Assembly (NCBI GenBank): GCA_005880985.1
Contig: VBIQ01000005.1
Location: 124,001-188,000, forward strand
Length of the DNA: 64,000 bases
Direction of reading: 5' to 3'
Source of the DNA: Chloroflexota bacterium
GTDB lineage: Bacteria > Chloroflexota > Dormibacteria > Aeolococcales > Aeolococcaceae
The first letter of the stretch is position 1, and the number at the start of each line of letters is the position of its first letter. This document shows, piece after piece, positions 19,005 through 30,060 of the stretch. Under the pieces are notes generated by a model. The model saw only the letters and a list, made by a program, of their open reading frames with translations, made no database searches and was not told the DNA's origin. The position numbers and the translations under genes were made by a program.

Positions 19005-20035
19005 CAGACGGCCTCGAGAAGCTCGCCGGCACCGTCGCCGGCGGGGAGCAGAGCGGCCAGCCGGGCCCGCAGCGACGCGCATGCCGCGTCGTCCTTGCAG
19101 AACTGGTAGTGCTCGAGAGCGGCGTGATAGTGCGCGGCGGCAACTGCGTGGTCGCCGCGGCGCTCGCGCATCCCCCCGCGCGCCGTCTCCAACCGCCCCA
19201 GCGAGCGATGGCCGTTGCTCGCCGGCGCGGAGGCGGCGGCGGCGGCGGCGGAGCTCGCGGCAGCCTGCTCGTCGCCGGCGGCGAGCTCGGCGAGGGCGAG
19301 CCAGGCCAGCGCCTCGGCGACCGAGTCGGGGCTGCGCTGGCGCCGCCGCCGCTTCACCTCGACGGCAAGCTGCTGCCGGGCGGCATCGGCGTGGCCGGCG
19401 AGGACGTTGATGCGTGCGCTGAGCAGCACCAGCTCACCGGCCAGTCCGGACGGAGCGCGGCCACCCAGGGACTGCACCGAACGCCCCAGCAGCGTGCCCG
19501 CCTCGACCGCATCCCCTGACTCCAGCGCCGCGGCGGCGAGGCCGGCATCGAGCCACGGCAGCCAGCGGGTGGCATGGTTTGCCGCCGCCTCCCGCCGGGT
19601 GGCGGTCCAGACGGCCGCCGCCTCCTGGCCGCGGCCGGACAGCGCCAGGACCACGCCGCGGTTGTAGGCACAGGCGATTGCCGGGTCGAGCTGGCCGGCG
19701 GCGCGCGCCTGCTCCTCCGCGGCTCGCAGCGCGTCTTCGGCAGCGGTCATGTCACCGCTGCGCAGCAGGGCCAGTCCCCGGCTCTGCAGCCGAGCCGTGT
19801 CGCCGGAGGGTGCCTGCCCCCGGCCGGCACGGCGTCGCGCACGCGGAAGGAGGGGGGCGTAGAGGTCGGCCGGGATCAGCCCCAGCCGGGCCAGTCCGGC
19901 AGCCACGCCGAGCAGCGTGCCCGAGGCCACCCACCCGGGCATCACCCCGGAGGTCCAGGCGATCAGGGCGGCGGCGCCGGCGGACAGCAGAGCAACCCCG
20001 CGCCCCCCGCCGAGCGCCGACCACCAGCGGGACAT
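19004..20035 (-). CDS. Membrane-anchored TPR-like repeat protein
   Basis: Two N-terminal hydrophobic segments (residues 12-50) anchor a long alanine-rich all-helical domain. TPR-like helix pairs are visible, for example ALLRSGDMTAAEDALRAAEEQ, GVVLALSGRGQEAAAVW and ALAELAAGDEQAAASSAAA. Such domains bind partner proteins on the cytoplasmic or outer face. It is transcribed just ahead of, and overlaps by one base, the M50 protease gene, so it may present substrates or regulate the protease. No closer family can be named. Confidence 0.7.
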   Translation of the reverse strand: MSRWWSALGGGRGVALLSAGAAALIAWTSGVMPGWVASGTLLGVAAGLARLGLIPADLYAPLLPRARRRAGRGQAPSGDTARLQSRGLALLRSGDMTAAEDALRAAEEQARAAGQLDPAIACAYNRGVVLALSGRGQEAAAVWTATRREAAANHATRWLPWLDAGLAAAALESGDAVEAGTLLGRSVQSLGGRAPSGLAGELVLLSARINVLAGHADAARQQLAVEVKRRRRQRSPDSVAEALAWLALAELAAGDEQAAASSAAAAAASAPASNGHRSLGRLETARGGMRERRGDHAVAAAHYHAALEHYQFCKDDAACASLRARLAALLPAGDGAGELLEAV

Positions 20036-20189
20036 CCGTCCCCCTCAATGCGACCGTCGCGACCCCGCCAGCATCACCGCCGGACCGGTCGAGACCGGTG
20101 ACGTCGATGCCACCTGTCGGTGACAGCGCTGGCCGAAACCCGGCCGCCCGGCCTTCGCCGCAGGGCGCGGAGACCTGGCCCGGACCGGG

Positions 20190-22832
<2,643 letters not shown>

Positions 22833-22986
22833 GGTTGGAGATCCACCTCCTCGGTCACGGATGTCGCCCGCGCTGGGCGCACCCAAGGGATACCCCGATC
22901 GGGCGCCCGGCTAACCCGGGGCGGGCCCGCGAAGCGACCTGACACACTCCGGGCCGCCGCCGTCCAAACCGACCCGGGAGCCAGCG

Positions 22987-23856
22987 ATGAGGTTCGGCCT
23001 GATGTACAGCAACATCGGGGTGGCGGTGCAGCCGGAGGGGGCCGCGGCCATCGCCTCGCACGCCGAGGCGCTGGGCTTCGACTCGCTCTGGACGGTCGAG
23101 CACGTGGTCGTGCCCGCGGTGTACGCGTCGACCTATCCGTACCGCAGCGACGGGCGGATTCCGGGGGGCCCGGACTCGCCCATACCCGACCCGCTGATCT
23201 GGCTCAGCTGGGTGGCGGCCCGGACGGAGCGGATCCTGCTGGCGACCGGGATGCTGATCCTTCCGCAGCGCTCCCCGGTGGTGCTGGCCAAGGAGCTGGC
23301 GACCCTCGACGTGCTCTCCGGCGGCCGGACGATCCTCGGCGCCGGACTGGGCTGGCTGCGCGAGGAGTTCGCCGCCATCGGCGTCCCGTTCGAGCGGCGC
23401 GGCCGGCGCCTCGAGGAGGCCATCGCCGTGATGCGGACGCTCTGGGCCGAGGACCGACCCAGCTTCGCCGGCGAGTTCTTCCGGTTCGAGGACGCCCGGA
23501 TGTGGCCCAAGCCACCGCGGCGCCGCATCCCGGTAGTGCTCGGCGGCCACACCGAGGCCGCGGCCCGCCGGGCGGGGCGGATCGCCGACGGCTATTTTCC
23601 CGGCCGCAGTCACCCCGAGCACCTGGCGCCGCTGCTCGCGGCGCTGCGCGCCGGGGCCGAGGAGGCGGGCCGCGATCCCTCGGCCATCGAGATCACCGTC
23701 GGCACCCGCCCCGACCCGGCGGCGGTGGATGCGCTCCGCGGGCTCGGCGTGGACCGCGTCCTCATCGCGCCCCGCGGTGCCGACCTTCCGGGCGTCATCG
23801 GCGGCATGGAGTCCGCCGCCTCGACGCTGCGCGACGCGGTCGGCGCCGAGCCCTGA
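22987..23856 (+). CDS. LLM-class (F420-type) flavin-dependent oxidoreductase
   Basis: This 289-residue luciferase-like monooxygenase-fold protein begins MRFGLMYSNIGV. The family TIM-barrel patterns ALGFDSLWTVEHVVVP, LATGMLILPQRSPVVLAKELATLDVLSGGR and GAGLGWLREEFAAIG are all present. It most resembles the Rv2161c-type subgroup thought to use coenzyme F420. Reaction and substrate are unknown. A weak GGGAG precedes the ATG. Cofactor assignment is inference from the subfamily. Confidence 0.87.
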   Translation: MRFGLMYSNIGVAVQPEGAAAIASHAEALGFDSLWTVEHVVVPAVYASTYPYRSDGRIPGGPDSPIPDPLIWLSWVAARTERILLATGMLILPQRSPVVLAKELATLDVLSGGRTILGAGLGWLREEFAAIGVPFERRGRRLEEAIAVMRTLWAEDRPSFAGEFFRFEDARMWPKPPRRRIPVVLGGHTEAAARRAGRIADGYFPGRSHPEHLAPLLAALRAGAEEAGRDPSAIEITVGTRPDPAAVDALRGLGVDRVLIAPRGADLPGVIGGMESAASTLRDAVGAEP

Positions 23857-23901
23857 TCTCCGGCTCGCGCCCGCCCTGAAATTCGTGTAAGCGTTCGCAG
23901 C

Positions 23902-23932
23902 GCGCTGGGCGGCGCTACCATCCGCCCAGCGC
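23902..23932 (+). promoter_or_regulatory. Perfect 11-bp inverted repeat around the carboxypeptidase -10 box
   Basis: GCGCTGGGCGG (23902-23912) and CCGCCCAGCGC (23922-23932) are exact inverted copies around a 9-nt centre that contains TACCAT (23916-23921), a likely -10 box. The right arm ends one base before the ATG. It can act as an operator, a hairpin at the very 5' end of the mRNA, or a terminator for the preceding LLM gene, whose stop is 46 nt upstream. Confidence 0.6.
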
Positions 23933-25021
23933 ATGCCCCGTCTATCCCGACGTCGCCGTCTGCCGCTGCGCACCCAACTTCCGCTGCTGCTTGGCACCGC
24001 CGCGATGATCGGTGGCGTCGTCGCCTGCAACCAGCCACGGGTGTCCTCAGCACCGCCGCCGGCGCCGGTTCCGGTGGTGGCCCACGCGGCGACGCACCAC
24101 GACTCGACTCCGACCGCGCCCACCCCCCGAACGCCGCCGCCGCAAGCGCTTCGCCTGCTCCACCAGAGCATCTCGTTCCGCGATGCGGCTCGTTTCCACC
24201 CCGGCTCCCCCCCGATCGAGGCGGTGAGCGGAATCCTCATCGACGTCGACTCGCGCACCACCCTCTGGGAGCGCGACCCGCACAGCGCGCTGCCGCCGGC
24301 GAGCACCGCCAAGGTGCTGACCAGCCTGGTGGCGCTGACCAATTTCAGTGCCGGCCGGCTGGTGACCATCAGTCCGGCGTCGCTGGGACAGGCGGGAGAC
24401 GAGACGGTGATGGGTCTGCACGCCGGCCAGCAGCTGACGGTCGAGGAGCTGTTGCAGGGGGCGCTGCTGGTGAGCGGCAACGACGCCGCCACGGCGATCG
24501 CCGCCGACACCGTCGGCGTCGATGCCTTCGTCGCCGCGATGAACGCCCAGGAGGCGGCGCTGGGCCTGCACGATTCCCATTTCGTGAGCCCGGTCGGCCT
24601 CGACGACCCGGCTCAGCGAGCGTCCGCCTACGACCTCGCCGCCATCGCCATCGCCGACGTGACCGCGTACCCCCTCTTCCGGCAGATCGTGGCCAGAACA
24701 GACGCCGACCTGCAGGCGTCTCCCCTCCACCCCGACTTCTCCCTGGTCAACCTCAACCGGCTGCTGCGGATGTATCCGGGAGCCGACGGCATCAAGCCCG
24801 GCTGGACCGGCGATGCCGGGCCGTGCCTGATCTCGATGGCGGAGCGCAGCGGGCACCGGATGATGGCGGTGCTGCTCAACGCGCCCCGGCTCTACAACGA
24901 CAGCCGCGCCCTGCTTGACTGGGGGTTCACCCAGCTGGGTCTGCCCACCCTGATCACCCCGCCACCGGCTCCCCCGGCGAAGGTGGTGCCGCCGCTGACG
25001 GGAGCACTGCCGCGGCGTTAG
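23933..25021 (+). CDS. D-alanyl-D-alanine carboxypeptidase (S11 family) lipoprotein
   Basis: The 362-residue penicillin-binding protein trims the terminal D-Ala of peptidoglycan stem peptides outside the membrane. Catalytic motifs are SxxK as STAK (near residue 124) and SxN as SGN. The third motif reads KPG (GIKPGWTGDAG) where KTG is usual, a Thr-to-Pro change in the oxyanion-side strand. The N-terminus is a basic signal peptide ending GVVAC, a plausible lipobox, followed by a Pro/Ala-rich linker. A Pro-rich tail ends the protein. The gene starts directly after a perfect inverted repeat. Confidence 0.88.
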   Translation: MPRLSRRRRLPLRTQLPLLLGTAAMIGGVVACNQPRVSSAPPPAPVPVVAHAATHHDSTPTAPTPRTPPPQALRLLHQSISFRDAARFHPGSPPIEAVSGILIDVDSRTTLWERDPHSALPPASTAKVLTSLVALTNFSAGRLVTISPASLGQAGDETVMGLHAGQQLTVEELLQGALLVSGNDAATAIAADTVGVDAFVAAMNAQEAALGLHDSHFVSPVGLDDPAQRASAYDLAAIAIADVTAYPLFRQIVARTDADLQASPLHPDFSLVNLNRLLRMYPGADGIKPGWTGDAGPCLISMAERSGHRMMAVLLNAPRLYNDSRALLDWGFTQLGLPTLITPPPAPPAKVVPPLTGALPRR

Positions 25022-25037
25022 CGACCGGAGGGGCGGC

Positions 25038-26228
25038 TCAGCCCGCGCGCACGGCCTCGACCAGGATCTGAGCGATCTCCGGCCGGGTGAACTCCGGCGG
25101 GGGAAGCTCGCCCGAGGAGAGCATGGCCCGCACCCGGGTGCCGCTGAGCACGATGTGGTCGTCCGCCGGGTGCGGACACGTCTTGCGCGAGGCCATCCCC
25201 TCGCAGACGCGGCACCAGTACGTGTGCTCGAAGCGCAGCGGCGTGATCGCCAGGTCTGCGGCCGGCAGCCGGTCGAAGATCAGTTGGGCGTCGTAGCTGC
25301 CGTAGTAGTTGCCCACCCCGGCATGGTCACGGCCGACGATGAAGTGGGTGCAGCCGTAGTTCTTACGGACCAGGGCGTGGAAGACCGCCTCGCGCGGACC
25401 CGCATAGCGCATCGCCGCCGGGAAGGTGCCCAGCACCACCCGGTCGCGCGGGTAGTAGCCCGCCAGCAGCACCTGGTAGCAGCGCATCCGCACCTCGGCG
25501 GGAATGTCGTCGTCCTTGGTCTCCCCCACCAGCGGCTGGAGGAACAGACCGTCGACCATCTCCAGCGCGACCTTCTGTAGATATTCGTGGGCTCGATGGA
25601 CCGGGTTGCGCGTCTGGAAGGCGACCACGGTGCGCCAGCCGAGGCCGGCAAACCGCTGGCGCGTCTGCGAGGGGGTGAGGTCGTGCGCGGGGAACGGCGA
25701 CTCCGGCAGCCGCAGCGCCTCGATCTCGCCGGCGATGCAGGTCGGCCCCTGGGCGAGTCGGGCGGCCACTCCGGGATGGGCACCGTCGCCGGTGCCGTAG
25801 CTGGCCAGAACCTCCGCCTCGAGGTCGACCCGGTAGACCTCGGAGACCGTCAGCACCGCCAGCGGCCGGCCGGCGGCATCGTCGAGGACCACCTCCGTCC
25901 CGGTCGTGAGGCCGCGCGCGAGGTCGCCGTCGGCGGCCAGCACCACCGGCAGCGGCCAGAGCTCACCGGACGCGAGGCGCATCCGCTGGCACACGCCGTC
26001 GTGGTCGGCCTCACCCATGAAGCCGTGCAGCGGGCTGAAGGCGCCGATGGCGAGACAGTGGACGTCGCTCACCTGGCGCGCGTCGAGGCGGAGGTGAGGT
26101 GCCGAGCTCAGCGCCCGCAGCCGCGCCGACGCCTCCTCCCGGGAGAGCAGGCGGTCGACCAGGGCCCCGCCGTGCGGCGGGATGAGGGCGCTGTCGACGG
26201 GATCGCCGGTCACCGCAGCTTCAGCCAT
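25038..26228 (-). CDS. sat: Sulfate adenylyltransferase (ATP sulfurylase)
   Basis: The 396-residue homo-oligomeric Sat type makes adenosine 5'-phosphosulfate from ATP and sulfate. Nucleotide-binding motifs are seen as QTRNPVHRAHEYLQK, the GRDHAGVGNYYG loop and LSGTRVRAMLSSGELPPPEFTRPE near the C-terminus. CRVC and the C of KTCPHP near residues 335-350 match the zinc-binding Cys cluster common in this type. There is no fused APS kinase domain and no cys genes nearby, so direction (assimilation or sulfide oxidation) cannot be told. Confidence 0.95.
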   Translation of the reverse strand: MAEAAVTGDPVDSALIPPHGGALVDRLLSREEASARLRALSSAPHLRLDARQVSDVHCLAIGAFSPLHGFMGEADHDGVCQRMRLASGELWPLPVVLAADGDLARGLTTGTEVVLDDAAGRPLAVLTVSEVYRVDLEAEVLASYGTGDGAHPGVAARLAQGPTCIAGEIEALRLPESPFPAHDLTPSQTRQRFAGLGWRTVVAFQTRNPVHRAHEYLQKVALEMVDGLFLQPLVGETKDDDIPAEVRMRCYQVLLAGYYPRDRVVLGTFPAAMRYAGPREAVFHALVRKNYGCTHFIVGRDHAGVGNYYGSYDAQLIFDRLPAADLAITPLRFEHTYWCRVCEGMASRKTCPHPADDHIVLSGTRVRAMLSSGELPPPEFTRPEIAQILVEAVRAG

Positions 26229-26237
26229 CGGGCGACC

Positions 26238-26243
26238 ACTCTA
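26238..26243 (-). promoter_or_regulatory. -10 box TAGAGT, sat
   Basis: TAGAGT lies 9 nt before the sat ATG; no Shine-Dalgarno sequence fits between. Confidence 0.5.
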
Positions 26244-26310
26244 CCGAGCGGCGGCCAGGGGGGTCGGGATGCGGGGTGAGGCGGCGGCGGCGACCGCCGC
26301 CCGGCGTGCC

Positions 26311-28302
26311 CTATGCGGAGCGGACGGACTCGTCGACGGTGGCCTGCAACGACGCCCGGGTCTCGACGTAGGTGAGGCAGGCGCTGGCGAAGGCCGAGTG
26401 GCTCCAGGCGAGCGGCGCGACCGACAGCGGTGCTCCGGAATGCGGATGGACCTGCTCGGGGAGAACTCCGGCAGGGCTCGCCTGCCGGGCCACCCACTCG
26501 AGCAGCGGCAGCATGGTGGCGTCGAGCTCGGCGACGCTGCGAGCCGTCGCGGCGTGCCAGCCGGCAAGCCACAGGGTGCAGATGATCCACGGGTTGCCGG
26601 GGATGTCCTCGCCGAGATCGACACAGTGATACCAGTCGCGCTGATAGCGCGCGATCCCGCCGACCTCGGTGTGGACCCAGAGGCTGTCGCGCACCGCCTC
26701 CATGGTGGCGACGACGCGGGGATCGTCGGCGGCGAACATCCCGAAGGCGTGAAGGGCGTAGGTGCTCGCGTCGACGGTGGGATCGCGATCGTAGCCGTCG
26801 CCACCCGATCGGGGGATCAGCTGTCGCGCGAAACGCCCTGCCTGCGGATCCCAGAGATGCTCGGCGACACCGCCCCGCACCTCGTCGGCGGCGCCGGCAT
26901 ACAGGGCCGCCCGGTGCATCTCGCCGAAACCGGCGGCGAGCTCGGCGGCGGCCCGAAGCCCCGCGTGCACCGCTGCCGCGGTGAAGGCGTGCACGCCGCG
27001 CCGTTCCTCCCAGAGGTCCCAGCTGGGAAGCGGCAGGCCGGTTCGCCAGTCGCGGTACGACACCATGAAGTCGGCGGCCTTCTCCACCACGCGGTGATAG
27101 AGGTCGCGCACGAACTCACTGTCCGCGGTGTGGCGATGATGCTCGCCGAGAGCCCAGACGACCAGCGCGGTCTCGTCCTCCTGGATCGGCAGCTCGGGAC
27201 CCTCGGCGCCGAGCCATGGATGCCACGACGGGCCCAACGAACCGTCAGGGGCGTACTTGTGGAGCAGATACCCTCGTTCACCGCCGTAGCGCCGCGCGCA
27301 GAAGCCGAGGAAGAGCCGCAGCGGATGGGCGAAGCCGGCGCGGTCCAGGGTGTTGGTCAGCAGCGCGCCGTCGCGCGGCCACACGTAGCAGTACGAGTCG
27401 CGGGCGTGGTCGAGGATGTCGCGGTCGGTGGCCGCCACCACGCCACCACCGTTGTCACACAGGGCGCGGGCCAGCAGCAGGCTGCGGATGTGGAGGCTGC
27501 GCAATGGTGGTGGCAGCGCGTCGAGGTCGGTGGTGGTCGACGCCACCCACTGGCGCCAGTGCTGCGCGGTGCGGGTGAGCAGCTTGGCCGGAGTCAGCCG
27601 GCGCACCAGCTCATCGAGCGCGGCAACCTCGCGATAGGCGGTGGCCACACAGAGCCAGCCTGAGACGGTCGCGTGTCCCGATGCCGGCAGCTGGACGCGC
27701 AGGCCGGCGCAGGAGTCGACGGCGCCCTGCTCGATGGGATGGCCGGTGAGCTCGCCGTCCTCGGCGTCCGCCCAGGTCCCCGCCAGGCCATGGTACCCGG
27801 CCCGCCCACAGGTGAACATGTCGAGCCCGGCCCGACCCTCCGCCTGCCCGCCGATGAGGAAGTACCGGTTGCCCCGGTAGTGGATGATCGACGCGAGCGA
27901 CGGGTCGTAGCAGGCGGTGTCGCCGGCGTCGGCACCGCCGATGCTCAGGTGGTGGTGGAAGAAGACCCGCACCTCGCGGTCACGACCGGAGAGATCGCGG
28001 AGCTCGACCTGACGCACCAGCGCGTCGATCTCGTGGTCGACGGCATCGCCCAGGCGCACCTCGAGGCCCAGCTCTGGGTGGCGTCCGACGACCTCCGAGA
28101 CCAGCGTGTCCTCCTGGTACGCGACCCGGCGCTCGAAGGCGTCGAACCAGGCAAAGGCCCCCTCCGACCAGAACCCCAGGCGGCTGGGCGTCCCGGCATG
28201 GGGCTCCGCCCCGACCGAGGGGTAGTAGATGTCGCGGAGCCGGCACTCCTCGTCGAGATTGAGGTGGAGCCGGCCGTTGCCGAGGACCAGGGCACGGGGC
28301 AC
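26311..28302 (-). CDS. Glycoside hydrolase family 15 protein (glucoamylase/trehalase-like)
   Basis: The 663 residues show a beta-sandwich N-terminal domain (GNGRLHLNLDEECRLRDIYYP) and an (alpha/alpha)6 barrel. Barrel motifs are YVWPRDGALLTNTLDRAG, the general-acid segment SWDLWEERRGVHAFT, DPTVDASTYALHAFG, and LPEQVHPHSGAP supplying the second catalytic Glu. Bacterial members without signal peptides hydrolyse trehalose or alpha-glucans in the cytoplasm. No signal peptide is present here. The start codon is GTG, with TAGACT 9 nt upstream. It is divergent from the histidine kinase gene. Confidence 0.92.
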   Translation of the reverse strand: MPRALVLGNGRLHLNLDEECRLRDIYYPSVGAEPHAGTPSRLGFWSEGAFAWFDAFERRVAYQEDTLVSEVVGRHPELGLEVRLGDAVDHEIDALVRQVELRDLSGRDREVRVFFHHHLSIGGADAGDTACYDPSLASIIHYRGNRYFLIGGQAEGRAGLDMFTCGRAGYHGLAGTWADAEDGELTGHPIEQGAVDSCAGLRVQLPASGHATVSGWLCVATAYREVAALDELVRRLTPAKLLTRTAQHWRQWVASTTTDLDALPPPLRSLHIRSLLLARALCDNGGGVVAATDRDILDHARDSYCYVWPRDGALLTNTLDRAGFAHPLRLFLGFCARRYGGERGYLLHKYAPDGSLGPSWHPWLGAEGPELPIQEDETALVVWALGEHHRHTADSEFVRDLYHRVVEKAADFMVSYRDWRTGLPLPSWDLWEERRGVHAFTAAAVHAGLRAAAELAAGFGEMHRAALYAGAADEVRGGVAEHLWDPQAGRFARQLIPRSGGDGYDRDPTVDASTYALHAFGMFAADDPRVVATMEAVRDSLWVHTEVGGIARYQRDWYHCVDLGEDIPGNPWIICTLWLAGWHAATARSVAELDATMLPLLEWVARQASPAGVLPEQVHPHSGAPLSVAPLAWSHSAFASACLTYVETRASLQATVDESVRSA

Positions 28303-28311
28303 AGCCGCCGC

Positions 28312-28317
28312 AGTCTA
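28312..28317 (-). promoter_or_regulatory. -10 box TAGACT, GH15 gene
   Basis: TAGACT ends 9 nt before the GTG start of the GH15 gene. Confidence 0.5.
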
Positions 28318-28419
28318 GTGGGGCGCCGTCACAACTCGGCCGGCCGCCCGCCGGCGGCTATACGCCACTGCTACCCGGCCGTTGCCGAAGCGTCGGTGCC
28401 CGGCCCGGCCGCGGCCCGT

Positions 28420-29799
28420 ATGGTGCCAGCACGTGCTGTTGCGCTGAGGTTGCGTGTGCTCGCCGCTCTTCGGGTTCCTGAGAGGCCGTTGCCTGCCGCG
28501 CTGACGGCTGCGCCTCGCGCCGTCCTCGACCTCCCCACCCTGGTCGATCGCGACCGCCGAGTCGGGGTCGAGCGGATCATCGAGGTCACCCGCTGGATCG
28601 CCCTCGTCTTCGCGGCGATCATGGCCAACTTCCCGTACCCCAACCTCCGCAACGCCGCCTCGATCAACATCCTGCTGGGTGCCTGGGGGATCTTCAACTT
28701 CGCGGTCACCGTCGCCCTCCTCGCGCGACGACTGCCCGGAGCACGCCTCCAGTACTGCATGACCGGCCTGGACATCGGCGTGGCCAGTGCCCTGGTCTAC
28801 CTGACCGGCGGATTCCAGTCCAACTTCGCCATCACCTTCTTCGTGGTGGTGGTGGCCACCAGCCTGCGCTATGGGATCGCGGGCAGCCTGCTCTGCGCCG
28901 CCGTCGCCGGAGCGATGTACGCCGGCGTCGGCGCCTACGTCGCGGGAGGCGTCTCGACCACCGCCCAGCTCGACGACATCGGCTCCCATCTCTTCGTCTT
29001 CTTCGTGGTCGCGCTCACCAGCGGCCTGCTCGCCCGCGAGCTGGTCACCGCACGGGCGCGGCAGATGGCCCACACCTTCCACCTCGAGCACGCCGCCTTC
29101 ATCGAACTCCGCGAGGTCGACCGCCTCAAGGCGGAGTTCATCATGCTGGCCTCGCACGAGCTGCGAACCCCGCTGGCCAAGGTGAAGGCCTGGCTGATGC
29201 TGATGCACGACGCCGGCGGACGTCTCCCGGAGGTGGCCCGCAAGGAAGCGATGGAGGTGCTGCGCAGCGAGACCGAGCACCTCGCCCGGCTCACCGACAA
29301 CCTGCTCTGCATCGCCCAGCTCGAGGCCGGCGAGATCCGGCTGAAAACGGCACCAACCAAGGTGAGCGAGGCGGTGGAGCAGGTCTTCGCCCGCTTCGTC
29401 GAAGCCGCCGACCGGCGTCGCTTCGTGCGCCACATCGACCCCGAGGCCGACCTCATCCTCGCCGACCGCGAGCGTCTCGCCCTGGCCCTCGCCTGCCTCG
29501 TCGACAACGCCCTGAAGTTCTCTCCGGAGGGCGAGCTGGTTCACATCGATGTCAAACGTCAGGGCGACGTGGTGCGCATCGACGTCGTCGACAACGGACG
29601 GCGGATCCCCGACGATCAGGTGGAGCTGGTGTTCGCGTCCTTCTACCAGGTGGAGTCGCCGCTGACCCGCCAGCGCGGCGGCGCCGGGGTCGGCCTCTAC
29701 CTGGCCCGTCACCTGGTGGAGCGCATGGGCGGCCGCATCTGGGTGGAGAACGCCCGCGCCCGCGGCAACACCTTCGCCATCACCCTCCCCGCCGCCTGA
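28420..29799 (+). CDS. Membrane sensor histidine kinase, orphan
   Basis: About 459 residues: a cytoplasmic N-terminus, then roughly six membrane helices (residues about 60-215) with almost no extracytoplasmic loops. An H-box follows as ASHELRTPLAKVK, then an ATPase domain with NALKFSPEG (N box), DNGRRIPDD (G1; the second glycine of DxGxG is Arg) and GGAGVGLYLARHLVERMGG (G2). The membrane module may sense a lipophilic or intramembrane cue. No response regulator is adjacent. The ATG at 28420 is chosen because the longer frame would run through the GH15 gene on the other strand; a start a few codons later is possible. Confidence 0.87.
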   Translation: MVPARAVALRLRVLAALRVPERPLPAALTAAPRAVLDLPTLVDRDRRVGVERIIEVTRWIALVFAAIMANFPYPNLRNAASINILLGAWGIFNFAVTVALLARRLPGARLQYCMTGLDIGVASALVYLTGGFQSNFAITFFVVVVATSLRYGIAGSLLCAAVAGAMYAGVGAYVAGGVSTTAQLDDIGSHLFVFFVVALTSGLLARELVTARARQMAHTFHLEHAAFIELREVDRLKAEFIMLASHELRTPLAKVKAWLMLMHDAGGRLPEVARKEAMEVLRSETEHLARLTDNLLCIAQLEAGEIRLKTAPTKVSEAVEQVFARFVEAADRRRFVRHIDPEADLILADRERLALALACLVDNALKFSPEGELVHIDVKRQGDVVRIDVVDNGRRIPDDQVELVFASFYQVESPLTRQRGGAGVGLYLARHLVERMGGRIWVENARARGNTFAITLPAA

Positions 29800-29840
29800 C
29801 AGAACGCGTCCCTCAACGCAGCCGAGCCCGAAGCGCTCCC

Positions 29841-29933
29841 GCGCGCAACGCGCGCAGCGGCGCGGAGTCGCGCCGTGAGAAGACGGCAGAGTGCCTGCCG
29901 CAGGCAGGTGCTCTGGCTCGCGAACGCTTCGCG
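29841..29933. other. Cluster of four short hairpins in a 261-bp gap
   Basis: Between the histidine kinase and thiO, four inverted repeats lie in a row: GCGCGC-AAC-GCGCGC (29841-29855), GGCGCG-GAGT-CGCGCC (29859-29874), TGCCTG-CCG-CAGGCA inside an outer CAGAG/CTCTG pair (29887-29915), and CGCGAA-CGC-TTCGCG (29919-29933). GCGTCCCTCA occurs at both ends (29806-29815 and 29931-29940). No coding frame of gene-like composition is present in 29800-30040. It may be a structured RNA, a repetitive extragenic element or a terminator array. Confidence 0.45.
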
Positions 29934-30048
29934 TCCCTCACGTCACCAGGGGCGACTTCCCGCACTCGTCAAGGCCCGCGCCAACACGCGCGGAACGCCG
30001 TGCGCGCCGGTGCTGACCGTCATTCTCCGGACCCGTCTGCGCAGCCGA

Positions 30049-30054
30049 TACCCT
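30049..30054 (+). promoter_or_regulatory. -10 box TACCCT, thiO
   Basis: TACCCT lies 6 nt before the thiO ATG and helps choose that start over an upstream extension of the frame. Confidence 0.5.
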
Positions 30055-30060
30055 GGCCCA

